A stretch of DNA of 64,000 bases from Prorocentrum cordatum (GCA_963575745.1 CAUYUJ010000935.1:17388-81387), one strand, 5' to 3'. Numbered from the stretch's first letter, positions 30,864 through 41,604 are shown. Program-made: numbers and translations. Notes: generated from the letters alone by a model not told the origin.

Positions 30864-32333
30864 ATGGCGATGAGGATCTTCCTTGCTCTCTTCGCCCTGA
30901 CGTCCGTGGCCTCTTCCCTGAAACTCCAATCCGGAGAGTCGTCTGAAGATGAGCTCGCGCCCGCAGCTCTGAGTCACATCCTCTCCGAGGCGGAGGGGCT
31001 GCTGCAGGAGGCCGACGACGCACAGCTCCTGGCTGGCGGCGAGACGTCCCTCCTCAGCATCGACGACGCGACCGACGAGGTGCCCGCCACGGAGGAAGCG
31101 TCGAGCCACGCCGCCGGCATCGACCCCGAGCCTCAGGAGCAGGCCTCTGCCGCCAGCACCGGCACCGCGACCGTCGATGCGCCCGCCGCGGAGGCTGCCC
31201 CGGACGCCCCGGTCGAGCGGGCGACGGAGGGCGCCAACGCCTCGGGGAACGCCTCGGAGGCGCAGGGCGACGAGAACCAGAGCAGGGCCAACCTGTCCAC
31301 GTACTTCGACCCCAAGCTGATGGCCATCTTCCGCGAGAAGCAGGCGCACCTGAAGGAAACGATGAAGGATTTCATGGTGTCGAAGAAGGAGCTGGACGTG
31401 GCCAAGCTGGCCGCGAACTTGGCGATGAAGAAGCTGAGGTTGGCGACCGAGAAGCGGAGGAAGATCCTGATGGGCGAGAGGATGGCTGAGGCCGAGGAGC
31501 GTCGGGCGATCAAGGAGAACCGGCGACAGGCCAAGTCGGACATGACAGCGCGCGCAGAGCAGTTGCTGGAGGACTCGTTGGGTGGTCTCGCGGGGGTCAA
31601 CATGAGCTATATGGTCGACGTCGTTCTGGCCCTGCCAGAAGCTTTGCAGGACGAGGAGTTTGTGGAGGACTTCCGCAACGTGACAAAGAGGGTGGACATG
31701 AATGTCCGGAAGTTTCTGGACCAGACCCAGCAGAAGACCACACAGTTCGTCAAAGACAGCACTTCCGCCTCCGACGTGGAGCTGCGCTTCATTATGGCGA
31801 AGTTCTTCCACGAGTCTGGCTTCCGCCTCCGAGGGCTCCACCAGGACAGCCTGAAGGCCATCCAGATGCTCAGGCGAACGGTGCCGGAGGACTTGGAGAG
31901 GGCGCTCTTCCCGTTCCTCGGGCAGCTGAACGCCAACACGGTCCGCCTCAGGATCAATGCCACCAGCTTGGCCACCGCCACCCCGAAGGAGGCGTGCGAC
32001 CAGATCACCCAGATTATGGCTAACGTCAGCGACTACGATTCCAAGTTGGAGACCATCGGCAAGGTGATCGAGAACGTGTCCACGCGGGTACTGCCCAACA
32101 TGGAGAGGACGCTGCAGGTCTCCCCGAACATCACCACCTTCGTGGGATCGTTCCTGAACATGGCGCGCCTTGAAGTGGGCGGCCTGCAGGAGGCGGCCCA
32201 CAGCATGGTCACTAGGGCCAGCCCCATCATCGCCGAGCGGGTGCAATGTACCTTCAGCAGCGCGCGCCAGGGCATCGGCCTCAGCTTCCTCAGCGCGGTC
32301 GTGGTGCTCGCGACCTCGTGGCTCCATCATTGA
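30864..32333 (+). CDS. intronless secreted, glycosylated, possibly GPI- or tail-anchored protein
   Basis: 489 codons without introns, frameshifts or simple repeats. Residues 1-18 (MAMRIFLALFALTSVASS) form a signal peptide. Residues 20-145 are Ala/Glu/Asp/Pro-rich, and 155-235 are a charged region rich in Lys, Glu and Ala that should form long helices or a coiled coil. 240-460 is a mixed helical region, and 470-487 a hydrophobic tail ending in two histidines, as in a GPI-anchor signal or C-terminal membrane helix. Ten N-glycosylation sequons (N125, 129, 138, 143, 246, 272, 365, 387, 404, 422) agree with entry into the secretory pathway; only two cysteines (378, 462). The ATG at 30864 is the first in frame, and an in-frame ATG two codons on could also start. 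I do not recognise the family. The intact frame in a retroposed copy suggests a recent or functional retrogene. Confidence 0.85.
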   Translation: MAMRIFLALFALTSVASSLKLQSGESSEDELAPAALSHILSEAEGLLQEADDAQLLAGGETSLLSIDDATDEVPATEEASSHAAGIDPEPQEQASAASTGTATVDAPAAEAAPDAPVERATEGANASGNASEAQGDENQSRANLSTYFDPKLMAIFREKQAHLKETMKDFMVSKKELDVAKLAANLAMKKLRLATEKRRKILMGERMAEAEERRAIKENRRQAKSDMTARAEQLLEDSLGGLAGVNMSYMVDVVLALPEALQDEEFVEDFRNVTKRVDMNVRKFLDQTQQKTTQFVKDSTSASDVELRFIMAKFFHESGFRLRGLHQDSLKAIQMLRRTVPEDLERALFPFLGQLNANTVRLRINATSLATATPKEACDQITQIMANVSDYDSKLETIGKVIENVSTRVLPNMERTLQVSPNITTFVGSFLNMARLEVGGLQEAAHSMVTRASPIIAERVQCTFSSARQGIGLSFLSAVVVLATSWLHH

Positions 32334-32566
32334 GAGGTTGGACTCTCGTTGCATTTAGCGTTAGCGTAGGAGCTTCACGGTCCATTACGAATAGTTTTTG
32401 GTTTTGTCGCTTCATTGACAAGGTGATCGAGATCGTTCTGATTATGCCAGTGCGGCAGGGAGCCATCATCGCCAAGATTTCCATTTGCGAAGAGCTTAAC
32501 GCGTGGAGAGCGTGTCACGGAGAAACAAATCAACATATACATTAAGTAATACCCTTCAAGTGGCTC

Positions 32567-33835
32567 CACAGCGGCCGAAAAGGTCTTTGAGACGGCCCTC
32601 TATCCCGTCAAGGCGGCCCCAGATGGCCTCCAGACAGCGCCAGGCAGCTGATCCGACCACGGGCGATAATAAGGCCTACCCCCCCTTACCCCCCTCTATT
32701 GTTATTATCCCCGTTCAACAGGATTTAATTGTGGAGAGGGGCGCTGAGGCCGAACTTTAAAATCGACGAGCGGAGTTGCGAATCGAAGTTGCTATCATCT
32801 TATGTTGACTAGCAACAGCATCAGTCTTGTGCCAGCGCCTGCCTCGAGCCAGTCGTGTGCCGAGCGCCTGCTGGCAAGTTGTATAACCACGAGCATCGAG
32901 ATCTCTCGAGTCAGTCTTGTGCCGAGCGCCCACGATCACCATCGTCATGATCACCGTCATCATCATCATCATAACTTACCTTCCACGGGAAAATCTTTAT
33001 TATCCCCGCCAGACCCCCGAACTTTACTATCTCCCGGTGATTATTATCGCTCGCACAGGAATAATGATCCCCAGATGTCCCCAGAAAGCCCCAAATATGC
33101 TCCCAAGACGCTTCCAATATGCTTCCAGGATAGGAGCATCTTTCAAGCACCTGTGGACAACAATAGGTGTTCCCAGATCTCGCCTGTTCGCTTCCGAGGG
33201 CCACTCAGGCCTCAGGACTGCTGTGCAACGGCCCTCGAGGAGCCTCAAAGCGGCCAGAGATGGTCGACTGGGGACTTCAAGACCCTCGAAGATGGTCCTG
33301 AGACAGCCGAAGACGGTTTGCCCACGAGCCCGCCAAGACGGTCTCAGCTAGCCCCCAGACGGCTCAAGGCAGCCCAAGATGTTTCCAAAAGCCTGAGAGG
33401 CCTCCAGGAGACCAAACTCATCCAACAATTTGGCATCGCTCGGACGTGTGCATTTTTCCTTCGGCGAGGGCCATCGAGGAGCACCCTTAATCACTTAGCG
33501 AAAAAAACACACACGAAACCAAAAAAAACACAAGGAATGGACGTCCGAGCGATGGCCAGTGAAGGTCTCGCCTTCTCGCTCCCGAGGGGCCTCTGAGGCC
33601 CCAGGATGGCCCAAGAATGGCCTTCGAGGAGCCCCCGAGAGGCCCAAGACGGCCGACCGGGGCCCCGAAACCCTTCGAGGTGTATCCTCGACGGCCGAGG
33701 ATGGCTTCGAGACGGCCCTCCAGCCGCCAAGACAGCTCCAGATGGCCGCCAGACAGCCCCAGGCAGCTTGAGATGGCTCCAAGACGGCCCCACCGCGCCC
33801 CGCAGAGGCTCCCAAGAGATCTCCAAGAGGCCCCC
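32567..33835. repeat. CCCAAGACGG-type modules with AT-rich spacers
   Basis: Array segments at 32567-32645, 33070-33400 and 33590-33830. Two complete modules start near CGCTTCCGAGGGCCACTCAG (33188) and CGCTCCCGAGGGGCCTCTGA (33577). Spacer 32650-33060 includes a GCGAATCGAAG stretch and a three-fold recurring AGTCTTGTGCC(A/G)AGCGCC word; no gene is supported there. Confidence 0.75.
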
Positions 33836-33892
33836 AGGAGACTGAGATCCTTCATTCCCGACGGTCCGCCCCCCACACGCACCGGGCGTGAC

Positions 33893-34187
33893 GTTTCCCG
33901 AGGCTTCTTCGGGAACATCTGGCCGACGGCACAACGACGATGATCATATTGATGGTCATCATGACGATGGTCTGGCCAAAAGGTTTGAAGATATTTATGA
34001 TGGTGATGATGGCGACAACGATGATGCTGATGATGATGATGCTGATGCTGATGGCGATGATGACGATGATGATGGTGATGCTGTTGATGGTGATGATAAT
34101 GTTGGGTATGGCGGTGATTGTGATGCTTGTCATGGTTTTGATGATGTTGGTGACGATGACGATCATGCTGATGATCATGATGAGGTA

Positions 34188-34262
<75 letters not shown>

Positions 34263-35900
34263 AACGATGACGATGGCGATGGCGATGACGATGACGATGG
34301 TGAGTATGATGTTGGTGATGGCGATAATGATGATGATGATGATGCTGAGGATGCTGAGGATGATGAGGATGATTATGGTGATATTGATGATGATGATGAT
34401 GATGATAATAATAATGATGATGATGATTGCCAGCGTGACAATGATGTTGTTGACGACGATTATACTTATCATGCTGCTGATGATGCTGATGATGCTGATA
34501 ATGATTATCGTTCCAGGCAAGAGAACCCAAGAGACTCACGTGCACCCAGTTAGCTTCAACATGCCTTCCGAAGCCCCGTTCCAAGCCCCCCCACACCTGG
34601 ACGATGCTCCGCGCGGGGCTCGCATTGGACTTGATGCTCAACTCATTCAGTCCAGACGGCCCGTCTGAGCCTCCCGCACACAGCTGGCCTGATGTTCCCA
34701 GAGGCTGCTCCAGGAACATCTGGTCGGCGTCGTCACGACGACGATGCCAATGATGATGTACATGACGACGATCTTGTCATTAATGGTTGCGATGCAAGGA
34801 GGGTTATGACGATGATTGATGAAGATACTGATCGTGGAGACGATGATGCTGCTTGTTGTGATGATGTCACCCCCGCCCTTTCTACCTATCCCTCTCTGTC
34901 TCTGCCCCGCTTGCACATCCCTTCTCTCTGCAGGATGGAAGTGAGCGAACCAGGCCACGAGTGGAAGGGGGGCGAGGGGATGCATAAGAGGAGCAGGAGG
35001 AGAAGCAGGTGGAGGAGAAGGAGGAGGAGGAGGAGCGTTCCCCGTTGTTCCCCGTCCGGTCGATGTTCACGGAGGCCTATCCGGGAATGTCAAGCCGACG
35101 GCACGACGACGACAATATAGAGCAATGGTTTTCAGGATGAAGATGTAAACGATGATGATCATGGTGATTATGGCGATCACCATGTTGATGACGACGATGC
35201 CAATGATGATGTTGATGATGAGGATGATGCTGATGCTGACGATGATGATGGTGATGATGATGATGGTGATGGTGTTGAGGATGATTATGGTGTTGATAGT
35301 GGTGGTGATGGTGATGATGATGCTGATGATGTTGACGATGATGGTGGCCCTGATGGTGATCAGAAGTATGCTGATGACAATGATGAAACAGAAGATGGCA
35401 ATGATGATGAACATGGTGCTCATCGTGATGGTGCTGATCATGATGATAATAATGGTGATGATCTGATGATGGTGATGGTGGTGATGATGCTTATGCTGAT
35501 AATGCTAATGCTGCTGATGATGATGGCGGTGATGATGATGGTGATGATGGTGGTGATGCTGAGCATGATCATTGAGACAACCTCGAAACGCCCAGAGGCG
35601 GGACTCCAAGAGACCCCCAGCCTCAACGAGCCGTCCGAAGGCACAATCTGATCCTCTCACACCTCGAGAATGCTCCCAGGGGGTGAGGTCACGTGGTGGC
35701 CGGGCCGGGCGGACATGATGATGCGGTCCATTGTGGTCATCGCGATGATGATGTTGGTGTTGAGGATGACGTCGATGATGAAGATAGTGATTATAAGGAT
35801 GTTGAGGATGCGGATGCTGTTGGTAATGGTGACGGTGATGAAGATGGTAACGATCATCATCGTCATCATCATCATGAAAGCGATGATGCTTCCGACTCCT
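33893..35900. repeat. GAT arrays punctuated by a hairpin-bearing module
   Basis: GAT repeats run at 33935-34500, 35150-35570 and 35710-35880; 34185-34262 is nearly pure. Ahead of the arrays a related module recurs at 33893-33930, 34692-34731 and 35062-35103. It contains a small hairpin (TTCCCGA...TCGGGAA; TGTTCC...GGAACA) followed by ATCTGG(C/T)CG and GACGAC words. Met, Asp or Ile-rich frames are artefacts. Confidence 0.85.
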
Positions 35901-36084
35901 TCCCCTCAATCGGGCGGCCGCCTCCGAGGCTGCTGAGTGATATTGGCGACAGAGTGCAAGGGAGGACGGATGGAAAGGATGAAGATGATGAGGGATTTGA
36001 GTAGTGAGTGGTCTTCCCTTTCTGAGCCTCCAGGCCTTCACATTACCCGCGTTGCTGCGGCTCGACTCGCCGCATTATTGGAAG

Positions 36085-36420
36085 GTCGAGAGGCGGTCGT
36101 TGAGGGAGGAGGAGGATTTTCGGATGCTCTCGGGGTTCCAGATGGTTCTGGGGAAAGAGAACACGGGAGGAAGCGGGACGGCGTAAGAACATAGCGAGAT
36201 GAGGACGACGAGGAGAAACGGAGGAGGGGGAGAAGGAGAAGAAGGCGAGTTGAGGAGAGCAGGGTAGAGGCGGGGAGGGAGGGGAGGGGCGGAGGGGAGA
36301 GTGGGGGAGAAGAGAGAGTTGGAGAGGAGAGAAGACGATACGAGAGGATACCAAACGAGACGAAGCGAAAGGAGGGAGCAGGAAGGGGGAGGAGAGGAGA
36401 GGGGAGGAGTCAAGCTAGGT
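36085..36420. repeat. purine-rich GGAGA stretch
   Basis: Interrupted GGA/GAGA sequence. 36420-36920 is mostly unique with another GGA part at 36600-36720; no gene is supported. Confidence 0.7.
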
Positions 36421-36924
36421 GCGCTCTCAACGAATCTGGCGTCCTACCCCTCCACATTTGCCGTCCCATTGCGCTGTTTGGTTTTATGTCTCCTCCGACG
36501 GGTGTCACAGCAGACCTAAAACTCCCAGGAGGACCGCATCGTGTTATGCGCAATCAGGATTCATGGGAAATGTGCACATTGGAGGAGGGGCGACGGATGA
36601 GCAGGAGGAAAGGACCAGGAGGAGGAACGAGGAGGACGAGGAGGAACATCAGAAGCACGAGTAGGAGGAGCGGGAGGGTCAGGAGGACCAGGGGCCAGGG
36701 GAATGCCGAGAAAAGGGAAGGAGGGGGGCAATATCGACGAGAAAGGGTAATGAGCCATACATGTAGTCGGGGTTGGGGCAAGAGCGCCATTCTGAACGAC
36801 GGGGGCTGATGTTGCGGCACCCCAAGAAAATTTGAACGCAAACGTATAATCATGTAGACGACAAAGTTTCAATTGTGCGCGTGTAGACAACAATCGTGCC
36901 AGAAGAGGGCGGGACACTTTCAGT

Positions 36925-37170
36925 CGGGAGCCTCGAGACGGGGGTCAATGCAAACGGGGGTCAGCCAGGGCACCGGATGCTGCAGGATCCTGCGAAGACC
37001 CCTTCTGGCTTACCCGGGTTAGCGAGCCGCTCGTGGCCGCGAGGCGGCCGCGCATATTGGCTGACCCGGGTTTGCGAAGACCTTCGTTGCAGTTTTTGTT
37101 CCCTGCATTGCAGTTTTTGGTTTCCTGCTGACCCGGGTTTGGATTGACCCGGGTCAGAAGATCCCCGATT
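36925..37170. repeat. dispersed GGATCCTGCAGG/TGACCCGGGT repeat, copy 2
   Basis: It shares GGGGGTCAATGCAAACG at the start and TTGACCCGGGTCAGAAGATC at the end with 10925-11100. The middle differs and includes palindromic CCGCGAGGCGGCCGCG. Confidence 0.7.
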
Positions 37171-37204
37171 CAGGCCGCAGTCAGGGGAGAGAGGAGGGAA
37201 GCAG

Positions 37205-37888
37205 TCAGATTGTGCAATTGCAGAGGAAGGAGACTACGAGACGAGGAGAGGGAGGAGAGAGGAAAGGAAGGGGAAGGGAGGGCGGGAGCAAGATCATAAG
37301 GATGACCACAATATACCCAACAAGCATCAACGATGTTGCAATGATGGGGCAATGGGGCACCATCGGCGCCGGTCTCCTCATGACCATGAAAGCATACCGG
37401 ATTTTCGTGGCATTTGTCTCATTGTTCGTGGGACAGTTAGAAGAGTTACCACCCGCGTTCCGGTTCTCGGAGGTCACGGCCTGCCGGAAGCTTTTCCCAG
37501 GCCCCAAGGACTGGATGACGGCGGATTGCGCCGGGGAGTTGAAGTCCTTGCTTTTCTCGGAGCAGCTCGCCGACATCCCTTCGACGATTGTCGCGGCGAA
37601 GGCCAGGGTCGTGAACTTTGAGGCCCACGAGCCCTCAATATCGGGAGACGGGCAGCAAGGCTGCAGGCTTTGCCTTGTACTTCGGCTTCTGCGCTGGGTC
37701 GTTTCTGTTGGTTTTGCGGGCGGCGGGACAACAGTTTCATCCTCAACATCGGGGGGCGTGCCGGGTGAACGCGATTCGTCGTCGATGTCCTGATGACCGT
37801 CTCTGGAAGACCGGCTCGGTTGGCAGAAGCGGATGCGGAAATTCGCAGGCCTTCGCCATAGGACATTTCCAGAAAAAAGTTGGACCAT
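37205..37888. other. open frames on both strands, coding strand undecided
   Basis: The plus frame (37212-37793) contains a balanced stretch, EELPPAFRFSEVTACRKLF to NFEAHE. The minus frame (37888-37205) ends in a hydrophobic segment and carries several N-glycosylation sequons. Both avoid simple repeats between 37330 and 37650, so one may hold a true exon, but neither shows a known motif or a firm splice site. Confidence 0.3.
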
Positions 37889-38075
37889 TGGTGTATTCCC
37901 CTACTTCGTGGTCGACGATTACATCGGGCCCGCCATGTCTTGCAGCTGGTAAGCGGCAGCTGACAACCGCGGATTCGGGCTGCTACCTGCTGACTTTTCC
38001 GCAATGGGTGGCGCACGCGATCACGATCCGGTGCTCGTGGCGAGTGCCAGAGGGGTTGCGGTGGCCAAGAGGATC

Positions 38076-38278
38076 GGGAGAGCGTAAGACCCGGGTTTGC
38101 CAGGACTCGGGTTTGCCATCGTTTTTTGACGACCGCGCATCGGATTTTGACGAGGAGGAGTTTCGTGGGATGTCTGCAGCGGGAGGCCTCGTCAAAATGC
38201 AGGCTCGGCCTCGTCATTTTTTTGACGATCGCGTCGGGGATTTCCGAGTCCCCTGTGCCCAGGTCTTACGTCCCCCTG
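38076..38278. mobile_element. TIR element family 4, copy 2
   Basis: Second copy of 20428-20629. It begins GGGAGAGCGTAAGACCCGGG and ends CCCAGGTCTTACGTCCCCC. The flanking octamers AGAGGATC (38068) and AGAGGACT (38279) agree at 6 of 8 positions, consistent with a decayed 8-bp target duplication. GTAAGA at the left end and CCCAG near the right end would be good splice sites. Confidence 0.75.
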
Positions 38279-38289
38279 AGAGGACTGCG

Positions 38290-39420
38290 TTCGGCACCTC
38301 GCTGGCTGCCCCGCTGTCCGACGTTTGTTCAGCAGGCGCGCGGGCGTCCAGCCGCCCGATCCAGGCTTCGAGCTGGAGGCCTTCCGGGGTTTGGGGGGCC
38401 AGTGGCGGCTGCCGGAAGAGGTCCGGCGTGGGGCTCTGGCTGTGCACGATCTGCGCCGGACCCACAACGGCAGGTGGCACGGTCACCTTAGAAGCTTGGG
38501 ACTTCGATGGGGCGTTTGCCGAGTACCTCCGTGAAGGCCAGCGCGGAGTCGAACATGTGAGCTGGCGGGAGCTTCCTTCGCGTCCCGCTATGGCGGGGCG
38601 ATTGGGAGGAGACGTTTGCTTGCCGCAGGCGGGATGCCTGTGCCAGGGCGCGTGTGTCCGCACGGGTACAGCAACGCTCCGACTTCAGGCAAGTTGTTTT
38701 CTCCTCTTTCTCCTCCCCCTCCCTCCTTCCTCGTCCTCCTCTTTTCCCCGTCTCCCTCCTCGTGTTCTTGTCCCGTTTGGAAGTTTTCGTGGACATTCAC
38801 GGAACTCGGGTTCAGATACTTACATACTGTTGCCAGTGCGCGCGACGGCTCGCCTATCGCAGGTTGGCCTGAGCGTCGCTCCGCTGGGTGCGTTTCATGT
38901 TCTCCGCCGTGCACTGCACGGAACTAGATGATACGAATATGGGCATCCCCTCTGTCTTCCTCCTTTCTCGTCCTCCCCCGTTTTTTTTTTCCGCCCCCGT
39001 AATTTTTATGTTTGGACGTATCGGCCTATCCTCGGTTTTAGGCTGGCGCCCGTCAGTGCCTTCGAACGTTGGCGGCGCGCAAGAATTCGCCTGTTTGCAG
39101 ATTGGCCTGATCGGTGCTCCTTATGTTATGATGTCCTCCTCCTCCTCCTCTTACTCTTTCCTGAGCCGCCGCCGATCGCGGCTAAACGTGATGTTCACAT
39201 TGTTTGGCTTCCCCGTTCCAAGCGCACAAACGCTCAAGCGTGAAACAAAAAGCGTCTCGATAGGAACCGGCGTTCGCGGCTTAACGCGATGTGAGCATTA
39301 TGTTGTGAAACAAAATCAACGATGTTGCAAGAAAACCTCCCTCCAAACTATTTCTGCCCAGCCCCCTACAAGATTGCATTTTTATTGTGGAAACTGCCCC
39401 GTTGAAAGACAGCCGCATGA
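38290..39420. other. mostly unique sequence, no gene secured
   Basis: A GC-donor-like site (CTTCAGGCAAGT, 38684) after a balanced frame, and a TGCCAG acceptor at 38836, could bound an intron of about 148 nt, but the exon frames are not decided. TCC runs lie at 38700-38760 and 39135-39155. Confidence 0.3.
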
Positions 39421-39429
39421 GAATCTTCA

Positions 39430-39690
39430 ATCGTGGCAGTCTGCTGTTCTCGAGATTTCAGCGCCGCGAATCAACGTGACATCCAACGTCCTGAAAATAT
39501 TGACCACTCCACAGCGCCGTGCCTGGGTTCCGCGAATCAACCTGACCGCTGCGTCCTGACATTCGAGCCATGCCGCAATACCATTCCTGGATCTCCATTG
39601 CCGCGAATCCTTGAAACTGATGCGAACCGTCAAAAAGAATGCGCGCAGCGCGCAACGCTAAAAACGAGACACGCATTATGAAAAAGACCC
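39430..39690 (-). repeat. composite dispersed repeat, inverted copy
   Basis: Read on the minus strand it has AGGAATGGTATTGCGGCATG and TTGATTCGCGG words, then TTTTTAGCGTTGCGCGC, as in 2480-2700. Confidence 0.65.
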
Positions 39691-39895
39691 CCTCCGATCT
39701 TTGAGGCTGTTGCGATATTTCAAGACGAACGTGACGAGGAGGAGAGGGAGGACAGGAACCGGAAACAGGGGGCGGATTTGCAGCAGCAGCAACCCACGCA
39801 AGCAGCCCCAAACGCCCGCAGTGGCGTGGAACGAGCAAGAGTCGTCTTTACTCTCACTGTTGTACCATATGGGGAGGAAAGAACCGAAAGAGAGA

Positions 39896-39900
39896 GAGAG

Positions 39901-39955
<55 letters not shown>

Positions 39956-40011
39956 CCAACACCAACAACAACAACAACAACAGCAGCAGCAGCAACAACA
40001 ACAACAAACAA

Positions 40012-40042
<31 letters not shown>

Positions 40043-40047
40043 AAGGC

Positions 40048-40078
<31 letters not shown>

Positions 40079-40450
40079 CCAACGTCGCCGCCAGGCTCAG
40101 GGTTTCGAGCACGCGGCCGTGGCCGCGCTGCAGGGCCTCCCGCCTCAGGACGACCCGCTCCCCTTCTTCTTTGCGCGGGGGCAGCGCAGAGTCGTGTCGT
40201 GCCGGCGCGGCGGCGACCCCGGCGACTCCTTCCCTCTTGCTCCTCCTCCTCCTTTTCCTCCTCCTTCTCCTCCACCTTCTCCTCCTCCTCCACCTCCACT
40301 TCAACCTCCACCTCCACCTCCAGCACCTCCAGCACATCCTCCTCCTCCTCCTCGTCCTCGTCCTCCTCCTCCTCGGCCTCCTCCACCTCCACACATCCAC
40401 CTCCACCACCTCCTCCTCCCCCTCCTCCTCCTCCTCTTCCTCCTCCTCCT
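39896..40450. repeat. AAC, GAC and TCC tracts
   Basis: AAC run 39900-40015, GAC run 40016-40085, TCC/ACC run 40225-40450. Open frames across them are homopolymers. Confidence 0.95.
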
Positions 40451-40960
40451 ACTCCTCGTCATCCTCCTCTTCGCTGCGGCGACCCCTCGGCGGGTTGGTG
40501 ATCGTTTGCTTACTCATTGTGTTGCCGCTCGGCGCGAGGCCTCGCACCCCCCCATGGAGTAGATTTTGGCTGTGTGGGGGCGCCCGTCTCGAGCAGGTGG
40601 AGCTTCTTCCCCAGAGGACGCACTTCTGCAAACAGCCGCACTAAGCAGAGGTCCAGAGCCAGACCCCCCGCCCCCCCCGCTCCGCCCGATGTCGAAACGC
40701 CGAAGAAGACAACGCTCATTTGCCGATGTCAAACGAGCTGCGCTGGTGGGAAGCCGCGATCGCTCGGCGCCGGCAGGCACCTGCCGCACCAGACGAGACG
40801 CTGAGCCGAGGACCGCTTGGGGCCCCTGGGGTGCTCCAACTCGTGGCCGAGCTTCGCCGTGGCCAGAGGAGTTGCTCCGCTCCTTCCATTATCGGGGCCG
40901 CACGATGCAAGCAGTGGCGAAGCGTCCCGGCTCGCTTATAGGCCCACCAACGAATGTTCT

Positions 40961-41432
40961 CAGAACCTGCAGCGCCCCTCGGTGGTGCTCGCCTTATTCG
41001 TGGCTCTCATCGTGGCCAGACTCGCGCTAGTCGCCTACCACATGAACTGGAAGCACAAGAGCGGGGTTGGAGACAGGACTGCCGTCAGCCGGCAGCACTT
41101 CCTCATGTGCGACCAGCTCCGGGTCCAGGTCACCATCGACCAGCTCGACCTGGCGCCGCTCGTTGGATCGGAGTTCCGCGTCAGGAGGCGGCTACAGATT
41201 GAGCGGGCCGTCGAGCGGAATCCCAAGCAGCCCGACTTCGAGAGCCTCGATCATGCAAATGTCGGCCCACGCCCCAGCAGGAGGGGCCGTCGCCGAGAAG
41301 TTCAACGAGTGCCTCACCGCCCGCCAGTGCGACCAGGCCCAGATCGTGAAGCAGGGCCGGTTGTTGCGGGAGGAGAGGACCGCCGCCGCCAAGAGGTCCG
41401 CCGCGCCGAAGGGCGGGGCGGGCGACAAATGA
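40961..41432 (+). pseudogene. gag-like upstream ORF of the DIRS-like element
   Basis: Frame 2 reads a hydrophobic segment SVVLALFVALIVARLALVAY (about 40979-41038), then a mixed charged region through FESLDHA. Coding then continues in frame 0 from about 41255 (MSAHAPAGGAVAEKFNECLT) to a Lys-rich end and TGA at 41430. One frameshift joins them. Position directly upstream of the reverse transcriptase suggests a gag-type structural protein; there is no zinc knuckle. The membrane-like segment at its start is unusual for gag. Confidence 0.5.
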
Positions 41433-41604
41433 CGGCCCCAGTGCCAGGGCGGCTAGCTGGGCGAGACGGTGGTCGCAGTCGCGCCCTCGTCGGTAGCCGC
41501 TCCGAAGAATGCGACCTGCATGGCAGTTTTGGTTTTCGCGGAGGCTGCGGTGGTGAGAAGGACATGGCGACCCCTTCCCCCTGCGGCTGCCGCCCCGCGC
41601 CGAG

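Larger units (their letters stand above)
30745..32566 (+). mobile_element. retroposed mRNA with 16-bp target-site duplication
   Basis: ACCCTTCAAGTAGCTC (30745-30760) and ACCCTTCAAGTGGCTC (32551-32566) are a direct repeat with one mismatch. They bound a segment that starts two bases later with a DinoSL relict and contains one uninterrupted gene. The flanks are the two halves of one CCCAAGACGG-type module: joined at the duplication, they align with the uninterrupted module at about 33640-33765, which serves as an empty-site relative. No poly(A) tail remains. The 5' leader is about 100 nt and the 3' part 217 nt. This is the signature of target-primed retroposition of a trans-spliced mRNA. Confidence 0.85.

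Noticed and set aside
30750-32354. 534-codon minus-strand frame opposite the retrogene
   Set aside because: Shadow of the plus-strand gene caused by high GC at third positions; the plus frame has signal peptide, sequons and leader relict.
33888-34553. Asp-rich and Met-rich frames over the GAT arrays
   Set aside because: Simple repeat translation, equally open in the other frames.
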